Shown piece by piece: positions 1 to 10,051 of a DNA stretch of 64,000 nucleotides; positions within the stretch are counted from its first letter, which is position 1, and the number at the start of each line of letters is the position of its first letter. Below the pieces are notes generated by a model. The model was given only the letters and a program-made list of their open reading frames with translations, ran no database searches and was not told the DNA's origin. The position numbers and the translations under genes are program-made. The stretch spans positions 1 to 64,000 of the forward strand of contig JAFGKY010000042.1 in the NCBI GenBank assembly GCA_016928305.1. Reading direction: 5' to 3'. Source of the stretch: Bacteroidales bacterium. GTDB taxonomy: Bacteria; Bacteroidota; Bacteroidia; Bacteroidales; UBA10428.

Positions 1-12
1 AAGGGAACAGGT

Positions 13-67
13 TGATTTTTCAGCTTTCTCCCTTTAGGGATCAGGGTAAAAGAAAGCTGAAAAATCA
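13..67. terminator. Long stem-loop, possible terminator or repeat end
   Basis: Perfect 17-bp inverted repeat TGATTTTTCAGCTTTCT (13-29) / AGAAAGCTGAAAAATCA (51-67) with an inner TCCCT-TT-AGGGA hairpin. Confidence 0.5.
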
Positions 68-472
68 TTAAATTTCAAATTTGTCAAAGTAGAATTAAAA
101 ATAATAATAATTTTTTTATTCAAGTGTACTTCATATTCATGATAACTGTTAAGTGGCTCCATCCAGATATAATGTAAGAACAGGAAAAGAAATTTTTTAC
201 TTAACCTTATACAAAGGAAAGTTTTAGCAAGTTATAAGTATTAAAACGGAAATCGAAAAGCCGTTCAGGACTTCCAATCGAACTTATTTATTGTAATTAC
301 AATTAGCTGTTTAACAACAAATTATTATTGACAACTAGGTAACTACCGGTCATTTTTTCCACTTATTTGACAAATTAATCCACCCTGTTAATTTATTCCA
401 CCTTAACGCTTTTTTTGTACGCAAGCAATCAGCGTCTAATCTCTATTTTTAATCTTTAATTTTTTGTAAATT

Positions 473-568
473 ATGAGGAGAATAAAATATGTAGGTATAG
501 AAATTATGCTTGTTATTATTATCACAGGAGTGATTCTTTTATTATTAAGTATTCTGGATATTCTGTAA
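473..568 (+). CDS. 31-aa hydrophobic small ORF in the leader of the susC-like gene (speculative)
   Basis: ATG...TAA encoding MRRIKYVGIEIMLVIIITGVILLLLSILDIL; basic N-terminus plus one TM segment; not in the ORF track. Confidence 0.3.
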   Translation: MRRIKYVGIEIMLVIIITGVILLLLSILDIL

Positions 569-631
569 CTTTAAACAACCTGTTAACTAACTATGTATTA
601 ACCTTAATAACCTATTAACTAACTATTCAAT

Positions 632-3600
632 ATGAATATCAAAAGAGTTTTTACCTTACTTGTGTTATTTTCGGTAACCCTGTTATCGAATGCACAAATA
701 ACAGTAAGCGGTATTGTTACCGCTTCCGATTCACAGGAACCATTGATCGGGGCCACCATTCAAATCAAAGGCACAACCCTGGGAACAACAACCGATATCA
801 ATGGCCGATACAACATTGAAGTACCTTCCGACGGTATCCTTGTATTTTCATACATGGGATATGTTTCCGAAGAAGTGGATGTTAACAACAGGAATGTTAT
901 TGACATCACCCTGCAAACCAGTGTTGAAGACATCAGTGAAATTGTAGTAGTGGGATACGGTACACAGAAAAAAGCGGATCTTACTTCCGCCATTGCCACC
1001 CTGAGCCCGAAAGAGATATTAAAAATGCCGGGCAATGTCACCTCCGGTATGCAGGGCAGTATTGCGGGTGTCAATGTTACCGCCGGCAAGGTATGGATAC
1101 GGGGTGTCAGCAGCGTAAGAAATACCGATCCCCTTTGGGTGGTTGACGGATTGATCGATGGCATGGTACCCAATGAAAATGAAATTGAGTCCATTCAGGT
1201 ACTGAAAGATGCTGCCTCTTGTGCCATTTATGGATCACGGGGTGCAAACGGGGTCATCATCGTTACCACCAAAAAAGGGAAGGCCGGTGCGCCGAAGATA
1301 GAATACAACGGATATACCGGTACAAAATATCCCTGGAGAACCATTGACATGATGGAGGCGGTTGAATTCGGCGAATATGTCAATGAATGTTATTATAATT
1401 ATTATTATAACCCGGCAGATCCCGGCGCTTTACTGCCCACTCCCCCGGCCTATGAAGATCCCTATCATCCCCTGGCTGAAACCGACTGGCAGGACGCCTG
1501 GTTCAGACATGGCTGGTACCAGAACCATAACCTGTCAGTAAGTGGCGGTAATGAGAATTCATCCTACAGGGCCGGCGTCAATTATTCAAATGACATCGGT
1601 ACGGTTATTCGTAGTTCAAGTAACAACATTGGACTTTTTCTGAACTCACAGTTTAAAAAAAGACTTTTTAACATAATCTTACCCTCTGTTTCATTTGGTG
1701 AATCTTTCACCCTGGGCAAGTACACCAGTGAAAGCGGCGGAGGAGGTTATTTCGACCTATTGCGCACACCCCCTAATCTACCTATTTATAATGCTGCAGA
1801 AGAATACGGATATTACATTACAGGTACCGATTCGACAGGTAACGATATGATTAACCAGATCGCGATGAAAAACCTGACGGATAACTCCAATGAATACCTT
1901 AATGTTAAGGGAACGGTATGGGGTGAGGTTGAGATCATAAAAAACCTGAAATACAAATTAAATATTGGTGTCGACCTGTACCGTGGGTATACATATACAT
2001 ACGTTCACGTTTACAGTATTGGCAAAGGTCAGAATCCTCTGGCCGACCTGTCGGAATCATCAACCCGAAACAACCGCTATCTATTCGAACATACCCTGAC
2101 CTATGAAACAACCATTGCCGATGCTCACAACATCATTGCCCTGTACGGTATTACCTCGGAGACCTATAAATCGAGGATTATCGGTGCCGGAGGAGAAGAT
2201 TTCCCAAGCGGTGAAGCACGTGTACTTTCTTCGGCCCTGACCAATAAAACGATTAACGGCAGGGAAGTTGAAAGAGCACAGTATTCGCATCTTGCACGTA
2301 TCGGGTATGCCTATAAAGGGAAATACCTCTTCACCGGTAATATGCGTATGGATGCTACGTCACGCTTTTCAGAGGTAAACAGGTATGCATACTTCCCGTC
2401 CATATCTGTCGGATGGCGGATCAGCGAGGAACAATTCCTGAAAAACAGTATGCCTTGGCTTACCAACCTGAAACTAAGGGGAAGTTATGGGATTGTTGGT
2501 AACCAGAGCGCCATCGATGATTATGGGTATGAATCCACCATTGTTACAGCTAACCAGTTCTACACATTCGGACCCGATCAGACCAATGCCTTTGCTCCTA
2601 TCCCGAAAGTATTCAACGACCCGTCCCTCAAATGGGAGACATCCTATCAGGCTGATGCAGGAATCGACCTCAACCTTTTTAATGACCTGATTGACCTGGT
2701 AATTGATTATTATTACAAAAAAACAGTAGATATGCTGGTTCAGGTACCCATACCCAGCTCAACCGGATCAACAGAGGCACCTTATATAAATACGGGTGAA
2801 GTGCTGAACAAAGGACTTGAAATATCACTCAAACACCGTTACCGTATCAATAAATTCTCCTATAATATTGGCGCCAATATCTCGTTCAATAAAAACGAAG
2901 TGTTGAAACTGGGTGATCAGGACACACCGATTAATGCCGGACAGGTCAGCAATAATGAATATGTTACCCGTACGGCGGTCGGCAGTTCAATTGGTCGTTT
3001 CTATACAAGAAAAACAGACGGGATTTTTAAAAGCCAGGAAGAAGTCAACAATTACACCTGGACCAATCCGGAAACGAATGCAACTAATCTGATTCAGCCT
3101 AATGCCAAACCGGGTGATATTAAATTTCTCGACCTCGATGATGACGGTCAGATCACCGATGAGGACAAAGACTGGGCAGGCAGTCCGTTACCCTTGTTCA
3201 CCTATGGTTTTACTGTTGACTTTAACTGGAATGGTTTCGATTTTTCCATGTTATGGCAAGGTGATTATGGCAATAAGATTTTCAATAATGGTATCTCACT
3301 GGTGGCTCACGGCACATCAGCCGTAAACCAGACAGAGACCATTGTCGACAGGTTCAGGGAAAACGATGTTACCATTATATCGAACACGGGTGTCGAGATC
3401 AGGCTTCCGGCCAATACGGATACGGATATACCTCGTACAGTGATGAACGATCCGAACGGAAACTTCTCAAAAATGTCCGATTATTTTGTTGAAGATGGTT
3501 CTTACCTGAGGCTTAAACGTATAACGCTGGGTTACACGTTTCCGGTAAGATGGATGAGTCGTATCAAAGTTGACAATCTGAGATTATATATCGGATCAAA

Positions 3601-3766
3601 AAATCTTTTAACCTTTACCGACTATTCATTCTTTGATCCCGAAGTGGTTGGCCTGAATGAAGAAGGAGGCTATAATGTTACCCGCGGTATCGATATGCAG
3701 AAATCATGGGCAACAGGTAATCTGAACGCACGTGAATTTTTTGTTGGCTTGCAGTTAGCTTTTTAA
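632..3766 (+). CDS. SusC/RagA-family TonB-linked outer membrane protein
   Basis: Signal peptide, CarboxypepD_reg-like domain (VSGIVTASDSQEPLIGATIQIKGTTLGTTTDINGRY), TonB box/plug (EIVVVGYGTQKKADLTSAIATL), C-terminal beta barrel. Confidence 0.97.
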   Translation: MNIKRVFTLLVLFSVTLLSNAQITVSGIVTASDSQEPLIGATIQIKGTTLGTTTDINGRYNIEVPSDGILVFSYMGYVSEEVDVNNRNVIDITLQTSVEDISEIVVVGYGTQKKADLTSAIATLSPKEILKMPGNVTSGMQGSIAGVNVTAGKVWIRGVSSVRNTDPLWVVDGLIDGMVPNENEIESIQVLKDAASCAIYGSRGANGVIIVTTKKGKAGAPKIEYNGYTGTKYPWRTIDMMEAVEFGEYVNECYYNYYYNPADPGALLPTPPAYEDPYHPLAETDWQDAWFRHGWYQNHNLSVSGGNENSSYRAGVNYSNDIGTVIRSSSNNIGLFLNSQFKKRLFNIILPSVSFGESFTLGKYTSESGGGGYFDLLRTPPNLPIYNAAEEYGYYITGTDSTGNDMINQIAMKNLTDNSNEYLNVKGTVWGEVEIIKNLKYKLNIGVDLYRGYTYTYVHVYSIGKGQNPLADLSESSTRNNRYLFEHTLTYETTIADAHNIIALYGITSETYKSRIIGAGGEDFPSGEARVLSSALTNKTINGREVERAQYSHLARIGYAYKGKYLFTGNMRMDATSRFSEVNRYAYFPSISVGWRISEEQFLKNSMPWLTNLKLRGSYGIVGNQSAIDDYGYESTIVTANQFYTFGPDQTNAFAPIPKVFNDPSLKWETSYQADAGIDLNLFNDLIDLVIDYYYKKTVDMLVQVPIPSSTGSTEAPYINTGEVLNKGLEISLKHRYRINKFSYNIGANISFNKNEVLKLGDQDTPINAGQVSNNEYVTRTAVGSSIGRFYTRKTDGIFKSQEEVNNYTWTNPETNATNLIQPNAKPGDIKFLDLDDDGQITDEDKDWAGSPLPLFTYGFTVDFNWNGFDFSMLWQGDYGNKIFNNGISLVAHGTSAVNQTETIVDRFRENDVTIISNTGVEIRLPANTDTDIPRTVMNDPNGNFSKMSDYFVEDGSYLRLKRITLGYTFPVRWMSRIKVDNLRLYIGSKNLLTFTDYSFFDPEVVGLNEEGGYNVTRGIDMQKSWATGNLNAREFFVGLQLAF

Positions 3767-3800
3767 GGAAATAAATATGGAACCTTTTAAATTACAGGAT

Positions 3801-5495
3801 ATGAAATCAATTAAAACATATATTTATCTGGCGATCCTTTCTTTAACAGGAATAGCATGCCAGCCGGAAATGGATTTGTCAAATCCTAACGAACTCACCA
3901 CGGAAAGCTATTACAGGTCAGGCGAAGAAGTAACTTATGCCGTCAATGGTGCTTATAATATGCTTCAGCGAAACGGAGGATGGGGCCGGTACATGTTTTT
4001 CATCATCAACGGACACGGCGACGACTGGGACTTCACCTACAAAGCCGCAAACGGTGAAAAAGAGACCCCCCCGATATGCAATTTCACCTATGACGCGGCC
4101 AACCGTATGGTGTACGAATGCTGGGACGACATGTATGCCATGGTGTATGCTTCCAACCTGGCGATGGAAAAAATTCCCTTATCGGACGCATCGGGTGAAC
4201 TGAAAGACCGGCTGATGGGGGAAGCCTATTTTCTTAGGGGCCTTGCCTATTATTACCTGGGACAATTATACGGAGAAGAGATTCCTGTCATGAATACCAC
4301 ACCAAAGACGCGAGATGATTTTTTTACTCCATCAGCTGCACCCGGCGTGCTTTATAAACAAATGACCGATGATTTTATTATGGCAGCTGAATTATTGCCC
4401 GTACGGTCTGTAATATATGCTAACGCTGCAGATATCGGGCGTGCTACCAAAGGATCAGCACTGGGATACCTTGCCAGGGCTTACATGAACCGCACTATTT
4501 TTCAGCAAGGTACCTTGTCCGATTGGGCCGGTGCCGAAGCTGCCCTGAAACAGATCATTGAAAGCGGGGAATACGAACTTGCATATACCTTCAGGGACAA
4601 CCATACCGAATCCAATGAGAATAATAAGGAATCCCTGTTTGAGGTACAATTTTTCAATGGGCCGGGCAGTTATAACGATGCTGTTGGCGAGGACTTCATT
4701 GAAAGCTGGGGTAGTTCCGACCAAAGCACCTGGCGCGAGCAGGAGATCGGGCAGAAGGACGGCGGTGATAACACCAACTGGTGGAACATGATGCCAACTC
4801 TCAGAACGCAGAATGAATTTGAACCCGATGACCCGCGGCATTTCCAGAGTCTCTGGTGCCCCGACGGTGCCAGGTACAGGCTGCAAAACGACCGGTGGGT
4901 TAAGTTCACCTCATTTTTCCCGAAAGGATCAAAAGACCCTAACTGGGGATTGCAGTTCGGCTGCAGAAAATACTGTGCAGATGAGTCAACCGCGGACTGG
5001 GAATCGGGTATAAACGACCGCCTCCTGCGGTATTCCGATGTACTCCTGATGTATGCCGAATGCCTTATTGAGCTGAACCGTGAGAGTGAGGCCATTCCCT
5101 ATATTAACCAGGTAAGAGCCAGGGCAAACAACCAGATGCTGGTATATGGGAAGGCCGATACGGGTCTGTTTTATACCATTCGGCCGGGGACTATTCCTGC
5201 GGTGGAAGACCTGATCGCCAAGGATACGGTCATTAATGGTCTGCAGATCAACACCTTAAGAAGAGCATTGAAACACGAACGGTGGGTGGAATTGTTCGGT
5301 GAAGGCGTGCGGTTTACTGACCTGCTTCGCTGGAGTTACAATCCCAATGATCCCGATCAGGCAACTGTCCTCGATTGTATCAAAAACAAATACGGTCCGG
5401 GTATCGGTTTCATCGCCGGAAGACATGAATACTTTCCGATACCTTCAGAAGAGCTTTCAACCAATCCGAATGTCAAACCAAACCGGGCGAATTAA
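3801..5495 (+). CDS. SusD/RagB-family nutrient-binding lipoprotein (track start 3777; likely start at Met 3801)
   Basis: Lipobox LTGIAC after MKSIKTYIYLAILS; SusD features (FLRGLAYYYLGQLYGEEIPV, LRRALKHERWVELFGEGVRFTDLLRW). Confidence 0.96.
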   Translation: MKSIKTYIYLAILSLTGIACQPEMDLSNPNELTTESYYRSGEEVTYAVNGAYNMLQRNGGWGRYMFFIINGHGDDWDFTYKAANGEKETPPICNFTYDAANRMVYECWDDMYAMVYASNLAMEKIPLSDASGELKDRLMGEAYFLRGLAYYYLGQLYGEEIPVMNTTPKTRDDFFTPSAAPGVLYKQMTDDFIMAAELLPVRSVIYANAADIGRATKGSALGYLARAYMNRTIFQQGTLSDWAGAEAALKQIIESGEYELAYTFRDNHTESNENNKESLFEVQFFNGPGSYNDAVGEDFIESWGSSDQSTWREQEIGQKDGGDNTNWWNMMPTLRTQNEFEPDDPRHFQSLWCPDGARYRLQNDRWVKFTSFFPKGSKDPNWGLQFGCRKYCADESTADWESGINDRLLRYSDVLLMYAECLIELNRESEAIPYINQVRARANNQMLVYGKADTGLFYTIRPGTIPAVEDLIAKDTVINGLQINTLRRALKHERWVELFGEGVRFTDLLRWSYNPNDPDQATVLDCIKNKYGPGIGFIAGRHEYFPIPSEELSTNPNVKPNRAN

Positions 5496-5557
5496 ACTTG
5501 TTTTTACCAGGCATTCATTAATGAAACGAATAAAATATAAATGACAACAAATAAAAG

Positions 5558-6895
5558 ATGAAAAGGATTGCCTATGTGCTGTTATTGAGTATTTTGGGAC
5601 CCGGTGTCGTTGCGCAGGATTCACTGCGCTACTGGGCAGATAAGCTGGATAAATATATAGGCTCATCCGTGGAAGATTATTTTTTCCTGAATGATTTCTG
5701 GACCATGACAAGCAGGACTTATCACAAGATCATGATAGGACAGTTCAATATGATCGTTGCCGGAAATGAAATGAAATTCGATGCCACGGAACCGCAACGC
5801 AATTTATTCAGCTTCACCAAGGGAGACATCATGATGGAATATGCCGGTACTTGGGGCATGGCCACAAGGGGTCATTGCCTCTTGTGGCATAATCAACTGC
5901 CCGGATGGATAACCGCTGGTCTGACCGATGGTGTGGACAACGGCTTATACAGTCGCGATACCCTACTGGCCATCCTCGAAAACCACATCACAACCCTTGT
6001 TACACACTGGAAGGGCAAAGTCAGGGAGTGGGATGTCGTGAACGAGGTGTTCGACGGTGACGGAACCTTACGGGAATCGATATGGCAGCAGGTAATTGGT
6101 GATGACTATATTGATTCGGCCTTTGTATGGGCCCACCGTGCCGATCCGGATGCTCTGCTGTTCCTTCTTGATTACGGTGCTGAAGGTCTCAACAGCAAAT
6201 CGCACGGAATATACGCCAAAGTACAGGAACTGCTCGGGAAAGGCATTCCCATCCATGGTGTTGGCATGCAATGCCACCTGACCACCAATGACATAAACTT
6301 TTATTCCATTGAAAGTAATGTTAAACGTTTAACCGACCTGGGGCTTTTGGTCTGCTTTACAGAAGTGGATATCAAGATCCCTGCTGACGAATTCAGCACC
6401 GACGTTGCCCTGCAACGTCAGGCCAGGGAATATGGACAGCTCTTATCCATCTTTCTGAACTGCGAGCAATGTCCGAGTTTTGTAATGTGGGCATTTTCCG
6501 ATAACGATTCATGGATACCCGATCATACTGCCGGAACTTATGGACAGGCATGCATATATAATCTAAAATACCAGCCCAAACCCGCTTACTATGCCCTGCT
6601 GGACACACTCAGGGCTCATAATGGAGTGAACGTGGGATTGAATACAGCCGCATCGAATCCTTTTTCCATTGTACCTACACTTGTGGATGATCATTTTATT
6701 GTTACTTCTGAAACCGGATCCCCGGAATTTACAACGGCTGTCATTACTGACATGGCAGGCCGGCAAATTGTCAAGCTTAAAGAGATAACAGCCGGGGAGC
6801 CTGTTTATGTATCCGCACTTGGAAAAGGAACGTATGTGCTGACAGTCACTGATCGTAATGACAACCATTACCTGATGAAGTTTCTTAAAAAATAA
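5558..6895 (+). CDS. GH10 endo-1,4-beta-xylanase with C-terminal T9SS sorting domain
   Basis: GH10 motifs HCLLWHNQLPGW, EWDVVNEVFD and CFTEVDIK; C-terminus TYVLTVTDRNDNHYLMKFLKK is T9SS type A-like. Confidence 0.93.
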   Translation: MKRIAYVLLLSILGPGVVAQDSLRYWADKLDKYIGSSVEDYFFLNDFWTMTSRTYHKIMIGQFNMIVAGNEMKFDATEPQRNLFSFTKGDIMMEYAGTWGMATRGHCLLWHNQLPGWITAGLTDGVDNGLYSRDTLLAILENHITTLVTHWKGKVREWDVVNEVFDGDGTLRESIWQQVIGDDYIDSAFVWAHRADPDALLFLLDYGAEGLNSKSHGIYAKVQELLGKGIPIHGVGMQCHLTTNDINFYSIESNVKRLTDLGLLVCFTEVDIKIPADEFSTDVALQRQAREYGQLLSIFLNCEQCPSFVMWAFSDNDSWIPDHTAGTYGQACIYNLKYQPKPAYYALLDTLRAHNGVNVGLNTAASNPFSIVPTLVDDHFIVTSETGSPEFTTAVITDMAGRQIVKLKEITAGEPVYVSALGKGTYVLTVTDRNDNHYLMKFLKK

Positions 6896-6935
6896 TACTT
6901 GTTTTATTTATGTTATACCTTTAAATCTATTAACT

Positions 6936-8093
6936 ATGAAAATGAAAATTTTTACAATTGCATTCGGAATGTTACTTTTCGGTGCTGCACTGTCAGCACA
7001 GGATACAATTTTCTATTACGGCTGGGAAGAAGGGACAGAACCCGGTCCTATCGGTAGTTTGTGGGTAAATACGGGTCAAACCTGGGTTCATGGCACCGCT
7101 ACAGGTGATACTGCCGATGCCCGCACCGGCAATAGCTGTTTCTGGGCCGATGTATACGCTGATGCAGCACAGAACTGGGATAATCAGGCTGTTCCCGAAG
7201 GGATTGAGGTTGAAGACAGTTCGGCATACCGTTATACCATATGGGCCAAAGTGGATGGCGGCGAAATCCCGACCATAAACATCACCTGCGGAAGATATGT
7301 GGATTGGGCTGAACTGAGCCGCAAGGGGATGGTGCTTATTACACCCGAATGGGAGAGGTATTACCTCCAGGTATATGTTAAGGATGCCTCTGAATTACCC
7401 TTACACCAGGTTGTCGAAGGTGAGGATACTATAGATTATCCCAACCATATCCGTTTCCCGTTGCATTTTTTCAGAATCGGGACATACAGACTGGATGATG
7501 TTTCTGTAATTAAATCAACCATTGCTTATATAATGGCGGCAGGTAATACAGTGACCGTTAATTTCGGATGGGCACTGGAATGGTCTGATGATATCAGCGC
7601 AGATGCTTTTACGGTTACTGTAAACGGCACCCCGGTTACTGTTAACGAAGCTGTGATGCGCGACCTGGGCGACCTGGTTGAACCATGGATCGATCTTACC
7701 GTGGATGCCGATATAGCGGAAGGGGATGTAGTATTGGTTTCTTATGACGGAACGGCCGAATTGTATTACTCCGGAAACGGCCCTATTACGGATGAAATGG
7801 GACATGCGGCTGTCTTTACCGATGAAGTGGCAGAGTTCGGGGTGCAGGAAAGTCCGGTTGGGATAAAGGATGCTGTTAACCGGAATGTTTCCATAGCTTT
7901 TGACGGAGAAAGCATTCGCATTCTCGATATGCTGGATATTGATAATGTGAGAATATACAGCGTTGGCGGTCAGCTGCTAAAACAAATTGACAAGGCAACA
8001 GAGGTTATTTCCATCACCGATCTGAATCGTGGTGCTTACATCATCAGGATACAATCGGGTGACGGTATATATACCGCTAAGTTTATCAAATAG
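6936..8093 (+). CDS. Secreted carbohydrate-binding (CBM4/9/22-like) protein with T9SS sorting domain
   Basis: Signal peptide, CBM_4_9-like segment (YRYTIWAKVDGG...LITPEWERYYLQVYV), C-terminal NRGAYIIRIQSGDGIYTAKFIK. Confidence 0.75.
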   Translation: MKMKIFTIAFGMLLFGAALSAQDTIFYYGWEEGTEPGPIGSLWVNTGQTWVHGTATGDTADARTGNSCFWADVYADAAQNWDNQAVPEGIEVEDSSAYRYTIWAKVDGGEIPTINITCGRYVDWAELSRKGMVLITPEWERYYLQVYVKDASELPLHQVVEGEDTIDYPNHIRFPLHFFRIGTYRLDDVSVIKSTIAYIMAAGNTVTVNFGWALEWSDDISADAFTVTVNGTPVTVNEAVMRDLGDLVEPWIDLTVDADIAEGDVVLVSYDGTAELYYSGNGPITDEMGHAAVFTDEVAEFGVQESPVGIKDAVNRNVSIAFDGESIRILDMLDIDNVRIYSVGGQLLKQIDKATEVISITDLNRGAYIIRIQSGDGIYTAKFIK

Positions 8094-8131
8094 TTAGTAC
8101 TACTTTTCAGCAGGGTGCGGGCAATAATCTT

Positions 8132-8155
8132 CCCGGAGAATACCATTTCTCCGGG
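8132..8155. terminator. Hairpin downstream of the CBM-like gene
   Basis: CCCGGAGAA-TACCAT-TTCTCCGGG. Confidence 0.5.
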
Positions 8156-8340
8156 GGATTATGTTGTACCCTGCTTTATACAGAATATGTCAAACGGTTA
8201 TAATCCTCTTTGTTGCGGATTTATTCATTATTTAAGCTTACCTGCAGTGGCAAAGCACCAGGATTATGACGTCTGCCGTTTCAGCTCCCTTGTATTGAGA
8301 ATATGGAAAAACTGATTTCAACCTGTAAATAATTCAATTT

Positions 8341-9792
8341 ATGCAATCGATTACACAAAAAATATCGGTAAAAGAAAAAGTCGGCTTCAGCCTCGGCGAC
8401 AGTGCGGCCAATTTCATCTTTCAGACCATGATGCTGCTGCAATTAAGTTTTTATACCGACACCTTTGGTATTACAGCAGCAGCTGCGGGCACGCTCTTTC
8501 TTGTAGCTCGCCTTTGGGGGGCTGTTGTTGATCCGGTTATGGGTGCAATAGCCGATCGTACCGAAACACGATGGGGAAAATTCAGGCCCTGGATTTTATG
8601 GACAGCTGTTCCTTTCGGGATTATCGGTTTTCTGGCATTCCTCACACCCAAATTCAGCCTGTCGGGTAAACTGGTTTACGCCTATGTAACCTATATCATC
8701 CTGTTGACGGTGTATTCCATGAATAATATACCCTATTCCGCACTCAGCGGTGTAATAACAGGTGACATGAAACAGCGTAACAGCCTGTTCTCTTACCGTT
8801 TTGTTTTTGTGTGCCTTGCCACCATTGCCATACAGGGATTTGCCCTTCCCATGGTAAATCATTTCGGAAAGGGGGACAGTACAAAAGGATATACAATCAC
8901 CATGGGTATCTTTGCCGTGCTGGCCATGGTGTTCTTCTTTGTCACCTTCTTTACGACCAAAGAAAGGATTAAACCCGATCCCAAACAAAAGACCTCTCTT
9001 AAAGAAGATCTGGCTTCACTTTTAAAAAACAGGCCCTGGATACTCATGTTCCTCCTGTTCATCATGATGTTCATCTTTCTTGCAATAAGAAACGGAAATC
9101 TGCTGTATTTTTTCCGGTATTACCTTGACCTGAACAGCCTGACCGGCTTCATGGAAGGAGTGGACAAAGGTATGCTCGGCCTGCTGGGCAAGCTAGGCTT
9201 TGTGGGGGAAAGTGCAAATATCGCCGACAGTGCTTTCAGCTTTATGAACATCCTGGGACAAATCGCTTCCATTATTGGCATAATGATATCCAATGCAATC
9301 GCTACGCGTTTTGGTAAAAGGGACGTCTTCATTACCGGTCTTTTTCTCAGCGCAATCTGTACAGCCTTCTTTATCATGATACAACCGGACGGGATCATGC
9401 TTACCCTTATTCTGCAGATCCTGTTTAATCTTGCATGGGGCATTACCATGCCGTTACCCTGGGCCATGATGGCCGACGTAGCGGACTATTCCGAATGGAA
9501 ACATAACCATCGTGCTACCGGCATCGTCTTTGCCGGTGTTGTGGTTGGACTGAAAATTGGCCTGGCGGTTGGGGGTTTCATCGGAGCTTATATTCTTTCA
9601 TTATACGGATATGTAGCCAATGTAGCCCAGGCACCGCTGGCTATAAAAGGTATAAGGCTGTCATCAAGCATTTATCCGACCCTTGCCCTGAGTATTGTTA
9701 TCATTTTGCTGTTCTTTTATAAAATTTCAAAGAGTGTGGAGTTAAAAATTCAGGACGACCTGGTGGAAAGAAGAAAGGAGTATAAGGGATAG
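8341..9792 (+). CDS. GPH-family (MelB-like) glycoside/xyloside MFS transporter
   Basis: FGITAAAAGTLFLVARLWGAVVDPVMGAIADRTETRWGKFRPWILW; multiple TM segments; inside the xylan locus. Confidence 0.93.
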   Translation: MQSITQKISVKEKVGFSLGDSAANFIFQTMMLLQLSFYTDTFGITAAAAGTLFLVARLWGAVVDPVMGAIADRTETRWGKFRPWILWTAVPFGIIGFLAFLTPKFSLSGKLVYAYVTYIILLTVYSMNNIPYSALSGVITGDMKQRNSLFSYRFVFVCLATIAIQGFALPMVNHFGKGDSTKGYTITMGIFAVLAMVFFFVTFFTTKERIKPDPKQKTSLKEDLASLLKNRPWILMFLLFIMMFIFLAIRNGNLLYFFRYYLDLNSLTGFMEGVDKGMLGLLGKLGFVGESANIADSAFSFMNILGQIASIIGIMISNAIATRFGKRDVFITGLFLSAICTAFFIMIQPDGIMLTLILQILFNLAWGITMPLPWAMMADVADYSEWKHNHRATGIVFAGVVVGLKIGLAVGGFIGAYILSLYGYVANVAQAPLAIKGIRLSSSIYPTLALSIVIILLFFYKISKSVELKIQDDLVERRKEYKG

Positions 9793-9958
9793 GGAATAAT
9801 AAAGTAAACGGTAAACGGTGAACAGTAAACGGTTGCCTGCCTTACATAGCCTTGGAGAATGCGGATTGGTTATGGTTGTTGTTTGAAGACGCGATGAATC
9901 GCGACTCTACCAACACACGATACCCGACACCCGACACACAATACCCATGCTACTTGTC

Positions 9959-9980
9959 ACCTGCCTGACGGCAGGCAGGT
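9959..9980. repeat. Palindromic repeat ACCTGCCTG-ACGG-CAGGCAGGT
   Basis: Perfect 9-bp stem; related hairpin at 23117-23138. Confidence 0.7.
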
Positions 9981-10051
9981 TTGTCACTTTTACCCACCGA
10001 AGCCTCGGCGAAGGTGGGTGTCACTTGTCACTATTAACTAAAACCAACAAT

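Noticed and set aside
760-1194. 144-aa antisense ORF in susC
   Set aside because: Shadow ORF opposite the conserved SusC N-terminal region.
8115-8315. 66-aa ORF after the CBM-like gene
   Set aside because: Overlaps a terminator-like hairpin and has no recognisable domain.
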